Part shown: in pieces, positions 36,467 through 44,935 of the stretch
How positions within the stretch are numbered: the first letter of the stretch is position 1
How the letters are laid out: each line of letters begins with the position of its first letter
Source of the DNA: Verrucomicrobiaceae bacterium
Lineage (GTDB): Bacteria > Verrucomicrobiota > Verrucomicrobiia > Verrucomicrobiales > Verrucomicrobiaceae
Reading direction: 5' to 3'
DNA: 64,000 nt
Assembly: GCA_947458455.1 (NCBI GenBank)
Contig: CANGYJ010000004.1
Span: 186,001 to 250,000, forward strand
Made by a program: the position numbers and the translations under genes
The notes under the pieces: model-generated
Seen by the model: only the letters and a program-made list of their open reading frames with translations
Told to the model about the DNA's origin: nothing
The model's database searches: none

Positions 36467-36576
36467 GTCTAGCGACGGACGCGACATTAGCCTGACGCCG
36501 GTTCATCCGGTTGCTGAGTTCGCTCATGGCAGGATGCGCATTGGCCGCTCTCAGAATGAAGGCAGCTTGGTGTGCC

Positions 36577-36798
36577 ATGAAGAAAAGCCCACTTTCTCCC
36601 AAACCAGAGCGTCCTCCAGCCAAGCCCGCCCGCCAGCACATCGAGGTCGCTGACGATGCCATTCGTGCGCTCGCCTACTCCCTGTGGGAGAAGGCGGGCC
36701 GACCGGAGGGCGGCGATGTCGATTTGTGGCTGGAGGCCCGGCGACAGCTCTTTGATGCCGTCACACCTCCCGCCCGCATTGCCAAAAGTCGCGAGTGA
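36577..36798 (+). CDS. DUF2934 domain protein (standalone)
   Basis: 73 residues from ATG 36577. After a Pro/Lys-rich N-terminus comes the whole DUF2934 motif: IRALAYSLWEKAGRPEGGDVD followed by LWLEARRQLF. DUF2934 proteins are short, of unknown function, and often encoded beside stress or carbon-storage genes. A longer in-frame start (36511) adds 22 residues without any match. A second DUF2934 domain is at the C-terminus of the 40876 gene, so two paralogous domains bracket the glycosidase and protease genes. Confidence 0.8.
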   Translation: MKKSPLSPKPERPPAKPARQHIEVADDAIRALAYSLWEKAGRPEGGDVDLWLEARRQLFDAVTPPARIAKSRE

Positions 36799-36814
36799 CT
36801 TTCATGATCTGAAA

Positions 36815-39634
36815 ATGCCAACCAACCTCACCGCCGAGCATCAGCGCCTTCTCGAAGACAAAAACCGTGCCGCGAACTGGAAGCGATGGGGGCCTTACTT
36901 GTCGGAACGGCAGTGGGCGACGGTGCGCGAGGACTACTCGGAGAAGGGTGAGGCGTGGCGGAGCTTTCCGCATGAGCAGGCGAGATCGCGGGCGTATCGC
37001 TGGGGCGAGGACGGGCTGATGGGGATCACCGATCGGCAGTGCCGCGTGTGCCTGGCGCTGGCGCTTTGGAATCATCGCGATCCGATTTTGAAGGAGCGGT
37101 TGTTTGGACTCAGCGGGCCGGAGGGGAATCACGGTGAGGATGTGAAGGAGCTGTACTACTACCTCGACTCCACGCCGACGCATTCCTACCTGAAGGCGCT
37201 CTACAAATACCCGCAGGCGGAGTTTCCGTATGCGCGGCTGGTGGACGAGAACCGGCGGCGTGGGCTGCGGGATGCGGAATTTGATCTGACGGACACGGGT
37301 GTGTTTGATGACGGACGCTACTTCGATGTGTTCGTCGAGTATGCGAAGGCAGGGCCGGATGACATCGCCATCCGCGTGACGATTCACAATCGCGGTTCGG
37401 AGGCTGCGCCGCTCGATGTGCTGCCGACGATCTGGTTTCGCAATGTGTGGTCGTGGCAAAAAGGATCGGTGAAACCCTGCCTGAGCCTGGATGGCGAGGT
37501 TTTGGAGATCGCCCATCGAGGCCTGGAATCGGACCTCGTGGAGGATTTGGGCCTGTACAAGCTCCACGCGGCAGCGGCGAGCGATGGAACGGCTCCGCAG
37601 TGGCTTTTCACGGAAAACGAGACAAATCACGAAAAGCTCTTCGGATCGCCCAACGCGTCCAAATTCACCAAAGATGCCTTTCATCGGCATGTGATCGAAA
37701 AAGAGGCCGGAGCGGTCAATCCGGCCAAAACAGGCACGAAGGCCACCGCACATTATTCGATGGTGATTTCGGCTGGAGGCTCGGTGACGATGGATCTGAG
37801 ACTGTGCGGGGAAAATGCGTCGACCCCTCACCTAACCTCTCCCCGCAACAAGGCCCAGAAGCTATCGAATACCTCCAGCGGGGAGAGGGACCAGAAAGCG
37901 TGCTCCCTCGCTCCCGCGAGAAATGTCGATAGCATCACGGCGAAATTCGGGGGAGAGGGCTGGGGTGAGGGGGCGATGACTACTGCTGCTATTTCAAAAC
38001 TCATCTCCCAGCGAGTGACTGAGGCGGATGCGTTTTACGAAACGATCGTCGAGAAGGACAAGATGCATGCGCAGATTCAAAGGCAGGCACACGCGGGCTT
38101 ACTGTGGACGAAGCAGTTTTATCAATACGTCGTGCAGGACTGGCTGGAGGGTGATCCGGCTTATCCACTGCCGCCGGAGGCGCGTTGGGATGGGCGGAAT
38201 CGGAATTGGAGGCACGTGTTTGCCCGCGACATCCTCTCCATGCCGGACAAGTGGGAGTACCCGTGGTTCGCGGCTTGGGATACGGCGTTTCACATGCTGC
38301 CGTTTGCGGAGACGGACCCGGATTTCGCGAAGGAGCAGATGCTGCTGTTTCTGCGTGAGTGGTACATGCATCCGAACGGCCAGATCCCGGCTTACGAGTG
38401 GAAATTCAGCGATGTGAACCCGCCGGTGCATGCCTGGGCCTGCTGGCGCATTTACAAGATCACCGCGCCGCATGGTGCACGGGATCGCGAGTTCCTGGAG
38501 CGCTGCTTTCAGAAGCTGCTGCTCAATTTCACCTGGTGGGTGAACCGCAAGGACAGCGAGGGGCGAAATCTCTTCGCGGGCGGCTTCCTCGGCCTGGATA
38601 ACATCGGCATCTTTGACCGCAGCACGGCGTTGCCGCACGGGCAACGGCTGGAGCAGGCTGATGGCACGGCCTGGATGTCCTTTTATGCGCTGACGATGCT
38701 GAACATGGCTCTGGAACTGGCGCAGCGACCGGATGGCAGTGTGAACACGGCCTACGAGGACATGGCGTCGAAGTTCTTCGAACACTTTGTGCAGATCGCG
38801 GATGCGATGAATATGCTCGGCGGCCAGGGCCTGTGGGACGAGCAGGACGGCTTCTACTACGATCAGATCCTCGATGATGGAAACCCGCCGCTGCCGCTGC
38901 GCACGCGTTCACTGGTCGGGCTGCTGCCTCTCATCGCTGTTGAGCTACTCGACGAGCAGCGCATCGCGGCCCTGCCGGGATTCAAGAAGCGCATGGACTG
39001 GTTCCTGGCGCATCGCAGCGATCTCGCGGTGCATGTGAGCTACTGCCGCCGCGGCGGAGCGCATGGCCATCGTTTGCTGGCGCTGCCTTCACGCGAGCGT
39101 TTGAAGCGCCTGCTGGCTTACTTGCTCGATGAGCGGGAGTTTCTCTCGCCCTTCGGCATCCGCTCGCTCTCGCGATACCATGAGGCGCATCCCTTTGAGC
39201 TGCACGTGCAGGGCGAGCATAAGGTGGTGCGCTATGTGCCGGGCGAGAGCGACAGCCACATGTTTGGTGGGAACTCGAACTGGCGCGGCCCGGTGTGGTT
39301 CCCCATCACCTACTTGTTCATCGAGGCGCTGGAGCGTTATCATCATTTCTATGGCAATGATCTCACCGTGGAGCTGCCGACGGGCAGCGGGAATCGCGTG
39401 ACGCTGCTGGAGGCCTCGCGCGAGATCGCCCGCCGCATGACGCGGCTGTTTGAACCGGATGAAAACGGCCACCGCCCCTGCCACGGCGGTGATTCTCGCT
39501 ACGCGAGCGATCCCGCCTGGCGTGACCTCATCCTCTTCCACGAGTTTTTCCACGCCGATACCGGCCGCGGCTGCGGTGCCTCGCACCAGACCGGTTGGAC
39601 GGCGCTGGTGGCTCGCTTGATCCGCAAACGCTGA
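36815..39634 (+). CDS. MGH1-like/GH63-type glycoside hydrolase with in-frame repeat insertion
   Basis: 939 residues from ATG 36815, no signal peptide, so cytoplasmic. Landmarks of the family (mannosylglycerate hydrolase/GH63-like (alpha/alpha)6 barrel) are ARSRAYRWGEDGLMGITD, FAAWDTAFHMLPFAETDPDFA, GQIPAYEWKFSDVNPPVHAWA, GGNSNWRGPVWFPITYLFIEAL and the end FHADTGRGCGASHQTGWTALVA. Such enzymes hydrolyse glucosyl or mannosyl compounds. About residues 337-387 are encoded by a 150-bp palindromic repeat, in frame and without a stop. This makes the protein about 50 residues longer than the conserved core needs. Whether the insertion is tolerated is unknown. Confidence 0.88.
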   Translation: MPTNLTAEHQRLLEDKNRAANWKRWGPYLSERQWATVREDYSEKGEAWRSFPHEQARSRAYRWGEDGLMGITDRQCRVCLALALWNHRDPILKERLFGLSGPEGNHGEDVKELYYYLDSTPTHSYLKALYKYPQAEFPYARLVDENRRRGLRDAEFDLTDTGVFDDGRYFDVFVEYAKAGPDDIAIRVTIHNRGSEAAPLDVLPTIWFRNVWSWQKGSVKPCLSLDGEVLEIAHRGLESDLVEDLGLYKLHAAAASDGTAPQWLFTENETNHEKLFGSPNASKFTKDAFHRHVIEKEAGAVNPAKTGTKATAHYSMVISAGGSVTMDLRLCGENASTPHLTSPRNKAQKLSNTSSGERDQKACSLAPARNVDSITAKFGGEGWGEGAMTTAAISKLISQRVTEADAFYETIVEKDKMHAQIQRQAHAGLLWTKQFYQYVVQDWLEGDPAYPLPPEARWDGRNRNWRHVFARDILSMPDKWEYPWFAAWDTAFHMLPFAETDPDFAKEQMLLFLREWYMHPNGQIPAYEWKFSDVNPPVHAWACWRIYKITAPHGARDREFLERCFQKLLLNFTWWVNRKDSEGRNLFAGGFLGLDNIGIFDRSTALPHGQRLEQADGTAWMSFYALTMLNMALELAQRPDGSVNTAYEDMASKFFEHFVQIADAMNMLGGQGLWDEQDGFYYDQILDDGNPPLPLRTRSLVGLLPLIAVELLDEQRIAALPGFKKRMDWFLAHRSDLAVHVSYCRRGGAHGHRLLALPSRERLKRLLAYLLDEREFLSPFGIRSLSRYHEAHPFELHVQGEHKVVRYVPGESDSHMFGGNSNWRGPVWFPITYLFIEALERYHHFYGNDLTVELPTGSGNRVTLLEASREIARRMTRLFEPDENGHRPCHGGDSRYASDPAWRDLILFHEFFHADTGRGCGASHQTGWTALVARLIRKR
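37824..37973. repeat. Palindromic 150-bp repeat (CCCTCACC...GGTGAGGG type) inserted in frame
   Basis: Outer arms are CCCCTCACC...CTCTCCCC (37824-37844) and GGGGGAGAGGG...GGTGAGGGGG (37949-37973), an imperfect inverted repeat. Internal arms GCTATCGA (37861-37868) and TCGATAGC (37926-37933) plus a GGGGAGAGGGA block (37880-37890) form secondary hairpins. This is the kind of dispersed C-T-C-A-C-C-C/G-G-G-T-G-A-G element normally found between genes. Its length is a multiple of three and it lacks stops in the host frame. Confidence 0.8.
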
Positions 39635-39657
39635 GCTTTCTCACCCAATCCCCTCGC

Positions 39658-40794
39658 ATGAAATGGTCCTTCAAACTCGGTCGCTTCCTCGGCATCGACG
39701 TCTTCGTTCACTTCACCTTCCTCATCGTGCTGGCGATTGTCGGCCCCGCGCACTGGCTGCCGCAGGGCAGTCTCATGCAGGCGTTTGGGGGCATGGTGTT
39801 CTTTGCGCTGCTCTTTCTCTGCGTGCTGCTGCATGAGTACGGCCATGCGTTGATGGCGCGGCGCTTTGATGTCGGCACGCGGGACATCACGCTGCTTCCC
39901 ATCGGCGGTGTGGCGCGGCTGGAGCGCATCCCGGAGAAACCCTCGCAGGAGCTGCTCGTGGCGTTGGCGGGTCCGGCGGTGAATGTGGTGATCGCTCTCG
40001 GCCTCGCCGCGTGGCTCACCCTGGCGCAGGCCTGGGAGCCAGTGAGTGCTCTCGGCATCGCGGAGGGCGGTATGATCGAGCGCCTGCTGGCGCTGAATAT
40101 CGGCCTCGTGCTCTTCAATTTGCTACCGGCCTTCCCGATGGATGGCGGACGCGTGCTGCGGGCTGTTTTGGCCATGAAGATGGATTACGCACGGGCGACC
40201 AGCATCGCGGCGAACGTGGGGAAGGGCATGGCGATCGTGTTTGCGATGGCCGGGCTGATCTACCATCCGATGCTGATCCTCATCGCGGTGTTTGTGTGGT
40301 CCGGCGCGGCGCAGGAGGCCTCGATGGCGCAGGTGCGCTCCGTCGTGGCCGGTGCCTGCGCCCGCGAGGCGATGGTGACGCGCTTTCACACCGTGCACGC
40401 CAGCGCTACGCTGCGGGATCTGGCCACTCTGATGCTCTCCGGAGCCCAGCATGACTACCCGGTGATGAAGCGCGAGCGCATCATCGGCAAGCTGGCGCAT
40501 GCGGACATCCTGGATGCCATGCGCAACCGCCCGATGGAAACCACCGCAGGCGAGATCATGCGGGAGGACTTCGCCACCGTGGATGAGGGCGAGCAGCTCG
40601 ATGACATCCTGCAACGCGAGCGGGAGGATCCCTCGCTAGCGCTTCCAGTCATGAATCACGGCATGCTCACCGGCCTGCTGACGAATGAGAACCTCCATGA
40701 ATACATCATCATCCGCGAGGCCACCGGCTCCAGCGGCCACCACGACGTGTGGAGGCGCGGTATGCGTGTCATCCGCGTGCAGGACGCCACATGA
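39658..40794 (+). CDS. Site-2 protease family (M50) metalloprotease with CBS domains
   Basis: 378 residues. The M50 core has H59-E60-Y-G-H63 in the membrane helix LLFLCVLLHEYGHALMARRF, and the third zinc ligand D162 in LLPAFPMDGGRVLRA. A G-V-A-R-L-E segment between them is typical. The C-terminal ~140 residues form a CBS pair (AREAMVTRFHTVHASATLRDLA and AGEIMREDFATVDEGEQLDDIL), which would bind adenosine nucleotides and tune activity. Intramembrane proteases of this type cleave membrane-bound regulators; the substrate is unknown. The start lies 24 bases after the glycosidase stop. A perfect palindrome follows the stop. Confidence 0.93.
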   Translation: MKWSFKLGRFLGIDVFVHFTFLIVLAIVGPAHWLPQGSLMQAFGGMVFFALLFLCVLLHEYGHALMARRFDVGTRDITLLPIGGVARLERIPEKPSQELLVALAGPAVNVVIALGLAAWLTLAQAWEPVSALGIAEGGMIERLLALNIGLVLFNLLPAFPMDGGRVLRAVLAMKMDYARATSIAANVGKGMAIVFAMAGLIYHPMLILIAVFVWSGAAQEASMAQVRSVVAGACAREAMVTRFHTVHASATLRDLATLMLSGAQHDYPVMKRERIIGKLAHADILDAMRNRPMETTAGEIMREDFATVDEGEQLDDILQREREDPSLALPVMNHGMLTGLLTNENLHEYIIIREATGSSGHHDVWRRGMRVIRVQDAT

Positions 40795-40797
40795 CGG

Positions 40798-40823
40798 GCC
40801 CTCATCCGCTTGCGGATGAGGGC
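40798..40823. repeat. Perfect palindrome after the site-2 protease stop
   Basis: GCCCTCATCCGC (40798-40809) and GCGGATGAGGGC (40812-40823) are exact inverted repeats with TT between, so an RNA hairpin would have an 11-bp stem and a four-base loop. It lies three bases after the stop codon. There is no T-run after it, so it is not a standard intrinsic terminator; an mRNA-stabilising hairpin or a repeat fragment are alternatives. Confidence 0.6.
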
Positions 40824-40875
40824 TGCGAGAAGCTGCGCATGGCGGCGGCGGGCGTGCGGTCGCAGCATGCGGTAT

Positions 40876-41628
40876 ATGAATTCGGACCTCGCTCCCATCC
40901 GTCAGCCCGCCGGCTCTTCCATCCGCCCGAAGTCCCGCATCCCGGTGGTGGCCGTGCATGATGGCGCGGGTTCCGCAGCAGTCGTGCAGCAGGCACGGGA
41001 GCAGATGCTGCGCCTGATCGGTAGCAACCAGCACATGCAGTTTTACTCGTGGGCGTTTCACCATCTGGAGGCGCTGGATGTGCGGGCGATGGCCGGGCAT
41101 GTCGCGGAGGTCTCGCCGCTGATCCTGATCGCCAGCGTGAACGGCCGTCCGCCAGAGCATGTGGAGCGCTGGCTGGATCAGAGCCTCGTCGGGCAAGAGG
41201 GCGATCGCGCGCTGCTCGTGGCACTCGAGGACGGCGCGGGGCCGCTGTGCGCCTTCATCGGTCGCCTGGCCGCCCGCTGGTCCACGCGGCATTTTTGCGC
41301 CACGCAGCTCGATGCGGACCCGCAGCGCGAGTTTGTGCTCAGTGCCATCGAGAAAGGCCTCCAGCGGCCCGAAAGGGTAGAAAGCGAAAGCGCCGATGAT
41401 TTCGCCGAAAGGCCTGCTGCATGCCCAAACACCGCTCCAGCGCTCTCGAAGACGCCGGGGCTCATCACCGCGCCGCATCTGCGCGAGGAGATCCGCATGC
41501 GTGCCTACCACCTGTGGCTGCACACGGGCCGTCCGCATGGCCAGGAGCTGGATTTTTGGCTGCGGGCGGAGCGCGAGTTCCTCGAGCGGCAGTCCCGCGC
41601 CGTGCCAGCCGCGCCGGAGCACTGGTGA
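40876..41628 (+). CDS. Hypothetical protein with C-terminal DUF2934 domain
   Basis: 250 residues from ATG 40876; ATGs at 40810 and 40867 are alternatives, but the extra residues are arginine-rich read-through of a palindrome. The N-terminal ~165 residues form an alpha/beta region (IPVVAVHDGAGSAAVVQQAREQML, FYSWAFHHLEALDVRAM, LLVALEDGAGPLCAFIG) that I do not recognise. The C-terminal ~50 residues are DUF2934 (IRMRAYHLWLHTGRPHG and LDFWLRAEREFL), matching the standalone copy encoded at 36577. A Pro/Ala linker lies between. No signal peptide. Confidence 0.6.
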   Translation: MNSDLAPIRQPAGSSIRPKSRIPVVAVHDGAGSAAVVQQAREQMLRLIGSNQHMQFYSWAFHHLEALDVRAMAGHVAEVSPLILIASVNGRPPEHVERWLDQSLVGQEGDRALLVALEDGAGPLCAFIGRLAARWSTRHFCATQLDADPQREFVLSAIEKGLQRPERVESESADDFAERPAACPNTAPALSKTPGLITAPHLREEIRMRAYHLWLHTGRPHGQELDFWLRAEREFLERQSRAVPAAPEHW

Positions 41629-41631
41629 GGC

Positions 41632-41654
41632 CATCTCAGCCATTTGCTGAGATG
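41632..41654. repeat. Dispersed CTCAGC-N5-GCTGAG hairpin, copy 2
   Basis: CATCTCAGC (41632-41640), loop CATTT, GCTGAGATG (41646-41654): a perfect 9-bp stem three bases after the preceding stop codon. No T-tract follows. It shares the CTCAGC-N2-TT-GCTGAG core with 49714 and, imperfectly, with 32703. Confidence 0.55.
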
Positions 41655-41724
41655 CGCGGAGCGAGGCTGCTCATTGGAGCGCGATGGCCCGCATGTCAGG
41701 TTCGCAACGTTCAAAATGACCACC

Positions 41725-41874
41725 ATGAAAACAAAACTCCTCATCCTCCTCGCCGCCACGATGGCGCTCGCCTCCTGCTCCAGCACTGACAAGGCGCTGC
41801 CCATCGTCCTCCGCGATGGCAAGGACCTCGAAAGCCGTCACAGCAAAGGCAGCTGGCTCCCCCACAACTCCTGA
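41725..41874 (+). CDS. Small lipoprotein
   Basis: 49 residues. A lipoprotein signal peptide ends in MALASC, with C18 the lipid-bearing cysteine. The mature part (SSTDKALPIVLRDGKDLESRH) is only about 30 residues and matches nothing I know. An in-frame ATG nine bases upstream (41716) is equally possible. Tiny entericidin-like or other stress lipoproteins have this size, but no family is claimed. Confidence 0.55.
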   Translation: MKTKLLILLAATMALASCSSTDKALPIVLRDGKDLESRHSKGSWLPHNS

Positions 41875-41992
41875 TGCTGTCACTCCTCTGACGGCAGCCG
41901 TGCGTGCGTACAAATCCCCCCTGGCCATGCCCCAGGACGCACCGCAGCTCTCGTTGGACCTCACTCTCACCCCACTCAAACCCACACCTATC

Positions 41993-42325
41993 ATGATCAT
42001 TCAACTCGACTGGTTCGGCTGCGAGCCACGGACCAAATGGGAATCCCTTATCCATCACACGCTGGAGCAGTTCGCCACACTCAAAACCATCTCACGTGCC
42101 CAGGTGCGCATCGAGCAGCTCTCACAGCAAACACCGCCCTATCATCTCTCCGTGATGCTCAGCATTCCCGGCCCGAACGTGCTCGCACGCTCCGCTGGCC
42201 ACACTTTTGACGAGGCCCTGCTGAAGCTCACCGCCTCCGTGCGCAAAACCCTCACCATGCGCGCCATGAAGGTGCGCGAGCTCAATACAGCGCCGCGTGG
42301 GGTGAAGGCCATGCATCGCGGCTGA
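41993..42325 (+). CDS. HPF/RaiA-like ribosome hibernation factor (short)
   Basis: 110 residues from ATG 41993 (MIIQLDWFG). An upstream start at 41816 would overlap the lipoprotein gene. The pattern is that of the RaiA/HPF beta-alpha-beta-beta-beta-alpha fold. A first helix (WESLIHHTLEQFATL) is followed by strands RAQVRIEQLSQQTPPYHLSVMLSIPGPNVLARSAG and a second helix (DEALLKLTASVRKTLTMR). Family members bind the ribosomal A-site region and inactivate 70S particles in stationary phase or stress. The match is by pattern only; a stress role agrees with its neighbours. Confidence 0.6.
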   Translation: MIIQLDWFGCEPRTKWESLIHHTLEQFATLKTISRAQVRIEQLSQQTPPYHLSVMLSIPGPNVLARSAGHTFDEALLKLTASVRKTLTMRAMKVRELNTAPRGVKAMHRG

Positions 42326-42358
42326 GTTTGCTGAAAACGCCTCACCTCTCCTTCAACC

Positions 42359-42922
42359 ATGAAAACCAGCCAGCTCCTCACCGCCTTCAACCTGACCGCC
42401 GCCGCGTGCATGCTCCCCGTGCTCGTCCTCGTGGGCATGGAGAGCCTCGCCGCGTCTGCGCAGCCTCCCACGGGCCGCGTTTTGGACCGCGTGGAGCTCC
42501 ACGCGCTGGAAAACATCGCCCGCCGCGCGGAGTCGATGATGGAGCTGTCGAATGTGGTGCCCACCCGGGTGTGGCCGCATGCCGTCACCGATGCATGTGG
42601 CCGCCAGGGCATCTTCATCAGCAGCATGCGCCCGCTGTTTGATGAGAAGGAGGAGCAGCTCATCAAGGTTAAACGCGCCTGGGTCGTCCTCGGCCTCATT
42701 GCCGCAGTGAAGTATGCCGAGCGCAGCCAGCTCGGTCACATCGCCTTCACCGATGCCGATGGGCTGCAAGGGGAGCGCTGCTACTACGACCTCGACATCG
42801 CACCCGCTCGCGAGATTCAACGTGATCTGATCCGCGGCCGTCTCGCCCTCGAGGAGGCCTACGACGTCATCGCCTCCCATTGGGAAAAAGTCACCTCCAG
42901 GCATGACCTCGCCATCCGATAA
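42359..42922 (+). CDS. Hypothetical exported protein
   Basis: 187 residues. An N-terminal hydrophobic segment (about 8-34, TAAACMLPVLVLVGMESLAASA) is a signal peptide or anchor. The remainder is alpha/beta with DRVELHALENIARRAESMMELS, SMRPLFDEKEEQLIKVKRAWVVLGLIAAVKYAE and CYYDLDIAPAREIQRDLIRGR. I do not recognise a family. It starts 33 bases after the HPF-like stop and may belong to the same transcript. Confidence 0.55.
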   Translation: MKTSQLLTAFNLTAAACMLPVLVLVGMESLAASAQPPTGRVLDRVELHALENIARRAESMMELSNVVPTRVWPHAVTDACGRQGIFISSMRPLFDEKEEQLIKVKRAWVVLGLIAAVKYAERSQLGHIAFTDADGLQGERCYYDLDIAPAREIQRDLIRGRLALEEAYDVIASHWEKVTSRHDLAIR

Positions 42923-43017
42923 GCCCCTGAAGCCTGCCACGGATCACACCCGGCGATCACGCACGCCCGTCACGGCGCTGCCGGCCTTTCTCTCCTTTCT
43001 CACTTACCTCCCGCCGC

Positions 43018-44897
43018 ATGCGCCCGTTCCCGATTCTGACTTTGCTCCTCGTCTCATCGCTCCGCGCCGCCGTTGGTGATCCGCAGCTCGCCACCGATCA
43101 TCCGTGGTATCCGGGCGAACTGGCGATGTCCTCGTTTGACCGCCTCGCGGCCACTCAGTGGTCGCAGTATGTGAGGACCACAGGCGAGGACAAAGACAGC
43201 GATCATCGAAAAGCGCTCGCCGCGTGGTTCTTCCGCAACACCCACTACGCTCACGGCGAGGAGGGAAAGGAAAACCTGTGGGGCAATGGTTTCGCGAACG
43301 ATTCGCAACATGCCACGCGGGACTACTGGACCGGTCTCTTCGCGGACGGCTTCGGCCTTTGCGGCACCACGCATGCGCAATGGACCGCTGAGATGGATGC
43401 GCTGCTCGGCCCCTGCCGCAGCCGCGTCACCGGCACGCACGGCCACAACAGCTTCGAGGTCTTTCTCAAAGGTGGCGCGTATGGCGACGGCCGCTGGGCC
43501 ATGCTCGACCACGATCTCTCCACCGTCATCTTTGATGCCATGGGCACCTCGCTGCTCGAGCTGCATACCATCTCGCAGCACCATGAGCGCTTCGCGCGGC
43601 GCGATTACCATCCTGAACGGCAAAAAGGCTGGCTCATCTGCGCTTTGCATAAGGATGACGGCGCCTCCTACTCCGCCTTCAACAGCGCCGAGTATCGCGC
43701 CGGCTACGCGGGGCCTCCGCCCATTGTGCAGCTCAGAAAAGGTGAAAGCCTCCGCCGCTGGTTCGAGCCCGGACTCGAGGATGGCAAGACCTTCGTCTTC
43801 TGGGGCCGCAATCCCATGATCAAAGGCATCCCTGGCCCCGAGCGCTCCCGCACTTGGGTGAATCAGCCCGACAAGATGCATGGCTCCACCACAGGCACAC
43901 CGCACATCGACGGTCAGGCTCGCTATGGCAACGCCGTGTATCACTGGCAGTCCGATTTCGTCGAAGGCGTCGTCAGTAGCGATGAAAAGCAGGTCACGCT
44001 TGAATTCTTCACGCCTTACATCATCGGGGCCACGCCGCCAGATGACAGCGAGTGGGGCATCTACAAGCCCGGCGGCAAAAACGGCCTCGTTTTGCGCGGC
44101 AGCGCCACCTGCGCCGTCGCCATCTCCACCGATGGCGGCACCTCGTGGCATGAGGCGGGCACCTTCAAAGACGGCCTCGACCTCACCGACTACCTCAAAG
44201 GCCACCGCCAGCATCATCTGCGCCTCCACGCCTCCGCCGACGACCTCCAAAAAGCCGCCATCACCCTCACCACCATCTGCCAGGCCAATCCCGCCACCTT
44301 CCCGCGTCTCAAAGACAACGGCGCGCTCATCGTGCATGAGGCCAGCGGCCGCGGCATCGTCAGCTACGGCCCGAACAAGCAGCAAGCCGCCCCACGCATC
44401 ATCGAGGGCGCGTTGGACTCGCCAAAGGTCACGCTCGAATTCAAAACACCGCGCGGAGAAAGCATTCACGCCATCCACGTCGCCGCGCAGGCCGCCTCCA
44501 GCAATCCACCCAGCCCGGATATCGCCTATCACATCGATTATTCACTCGATGGCGGCCAAAAATGGTCCCCGCTGCTCAAAGATGCCGCATCCATCGTCGC
44601 GGAGCCGAGCCGAAGGACTTCTGGTCGCAGTCCATGTGGAGCGCCGCGCTCGACACACCTGAAAACACCGCCAGCACCGTCCGCGTGCGCTTTCACAACA
44701 CCGGCGGCAAGCGCTACCTCCGCGCCGAAGGCCATCTGCTTTATCCCGTGAGCAGCACCACTTCGAAAGTCACCTTCGCTTGGACCGACAGCACCGGCGA
44801 GCACCAGCAAACCAAACTCCTCGACCATCGGGAGAGCTGGGAAATCCCCACCCGCACCGCGGTGAAGACCCGCTGGGTCGAGATCGCGCATCCGTGA
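43018..44897 (+). pseudogene. Secreted transglutaminase-like protein, single frameshift near the 3' end
   Basis: The main frame runs to 44751, but its last ~45 residues are out-of-frame sequence (Arg/Ser/Pro/Ala-rich). The conserved continuation (EPKDFWSQSMWSAALDTPEN... to RWVEIAHP) is in the frame one base back and ends at 44897. The switch lies at about 44596-44612, in the repetitive GAGCCGAGCCGAAG; one missing G would restore it. The N-terminus has a signal peptide and a transglutaminase-like triad: C115 in GFGLCGTTHAQW, H143 in GHNSFEVF and D164/D166 in MLDHDLS. The C-terminal half has beta-sandwich segments. It could be a real mutation, a sequencing error or, less likely, programmed frameshifting. 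Confidence 0.72.
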
Positions 44898-44935
44898 GCT
44901 GCTGCATTCATTTCATTTCCAAACACACACACCTC

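Noticed and set aside
37824..37973. Glycosidase insertion as an intron or intein
   Set aside because: No splicing motifs or nuclease, too short for an intein, and symmetrical repeat arms indicate a dispersed palindrome.
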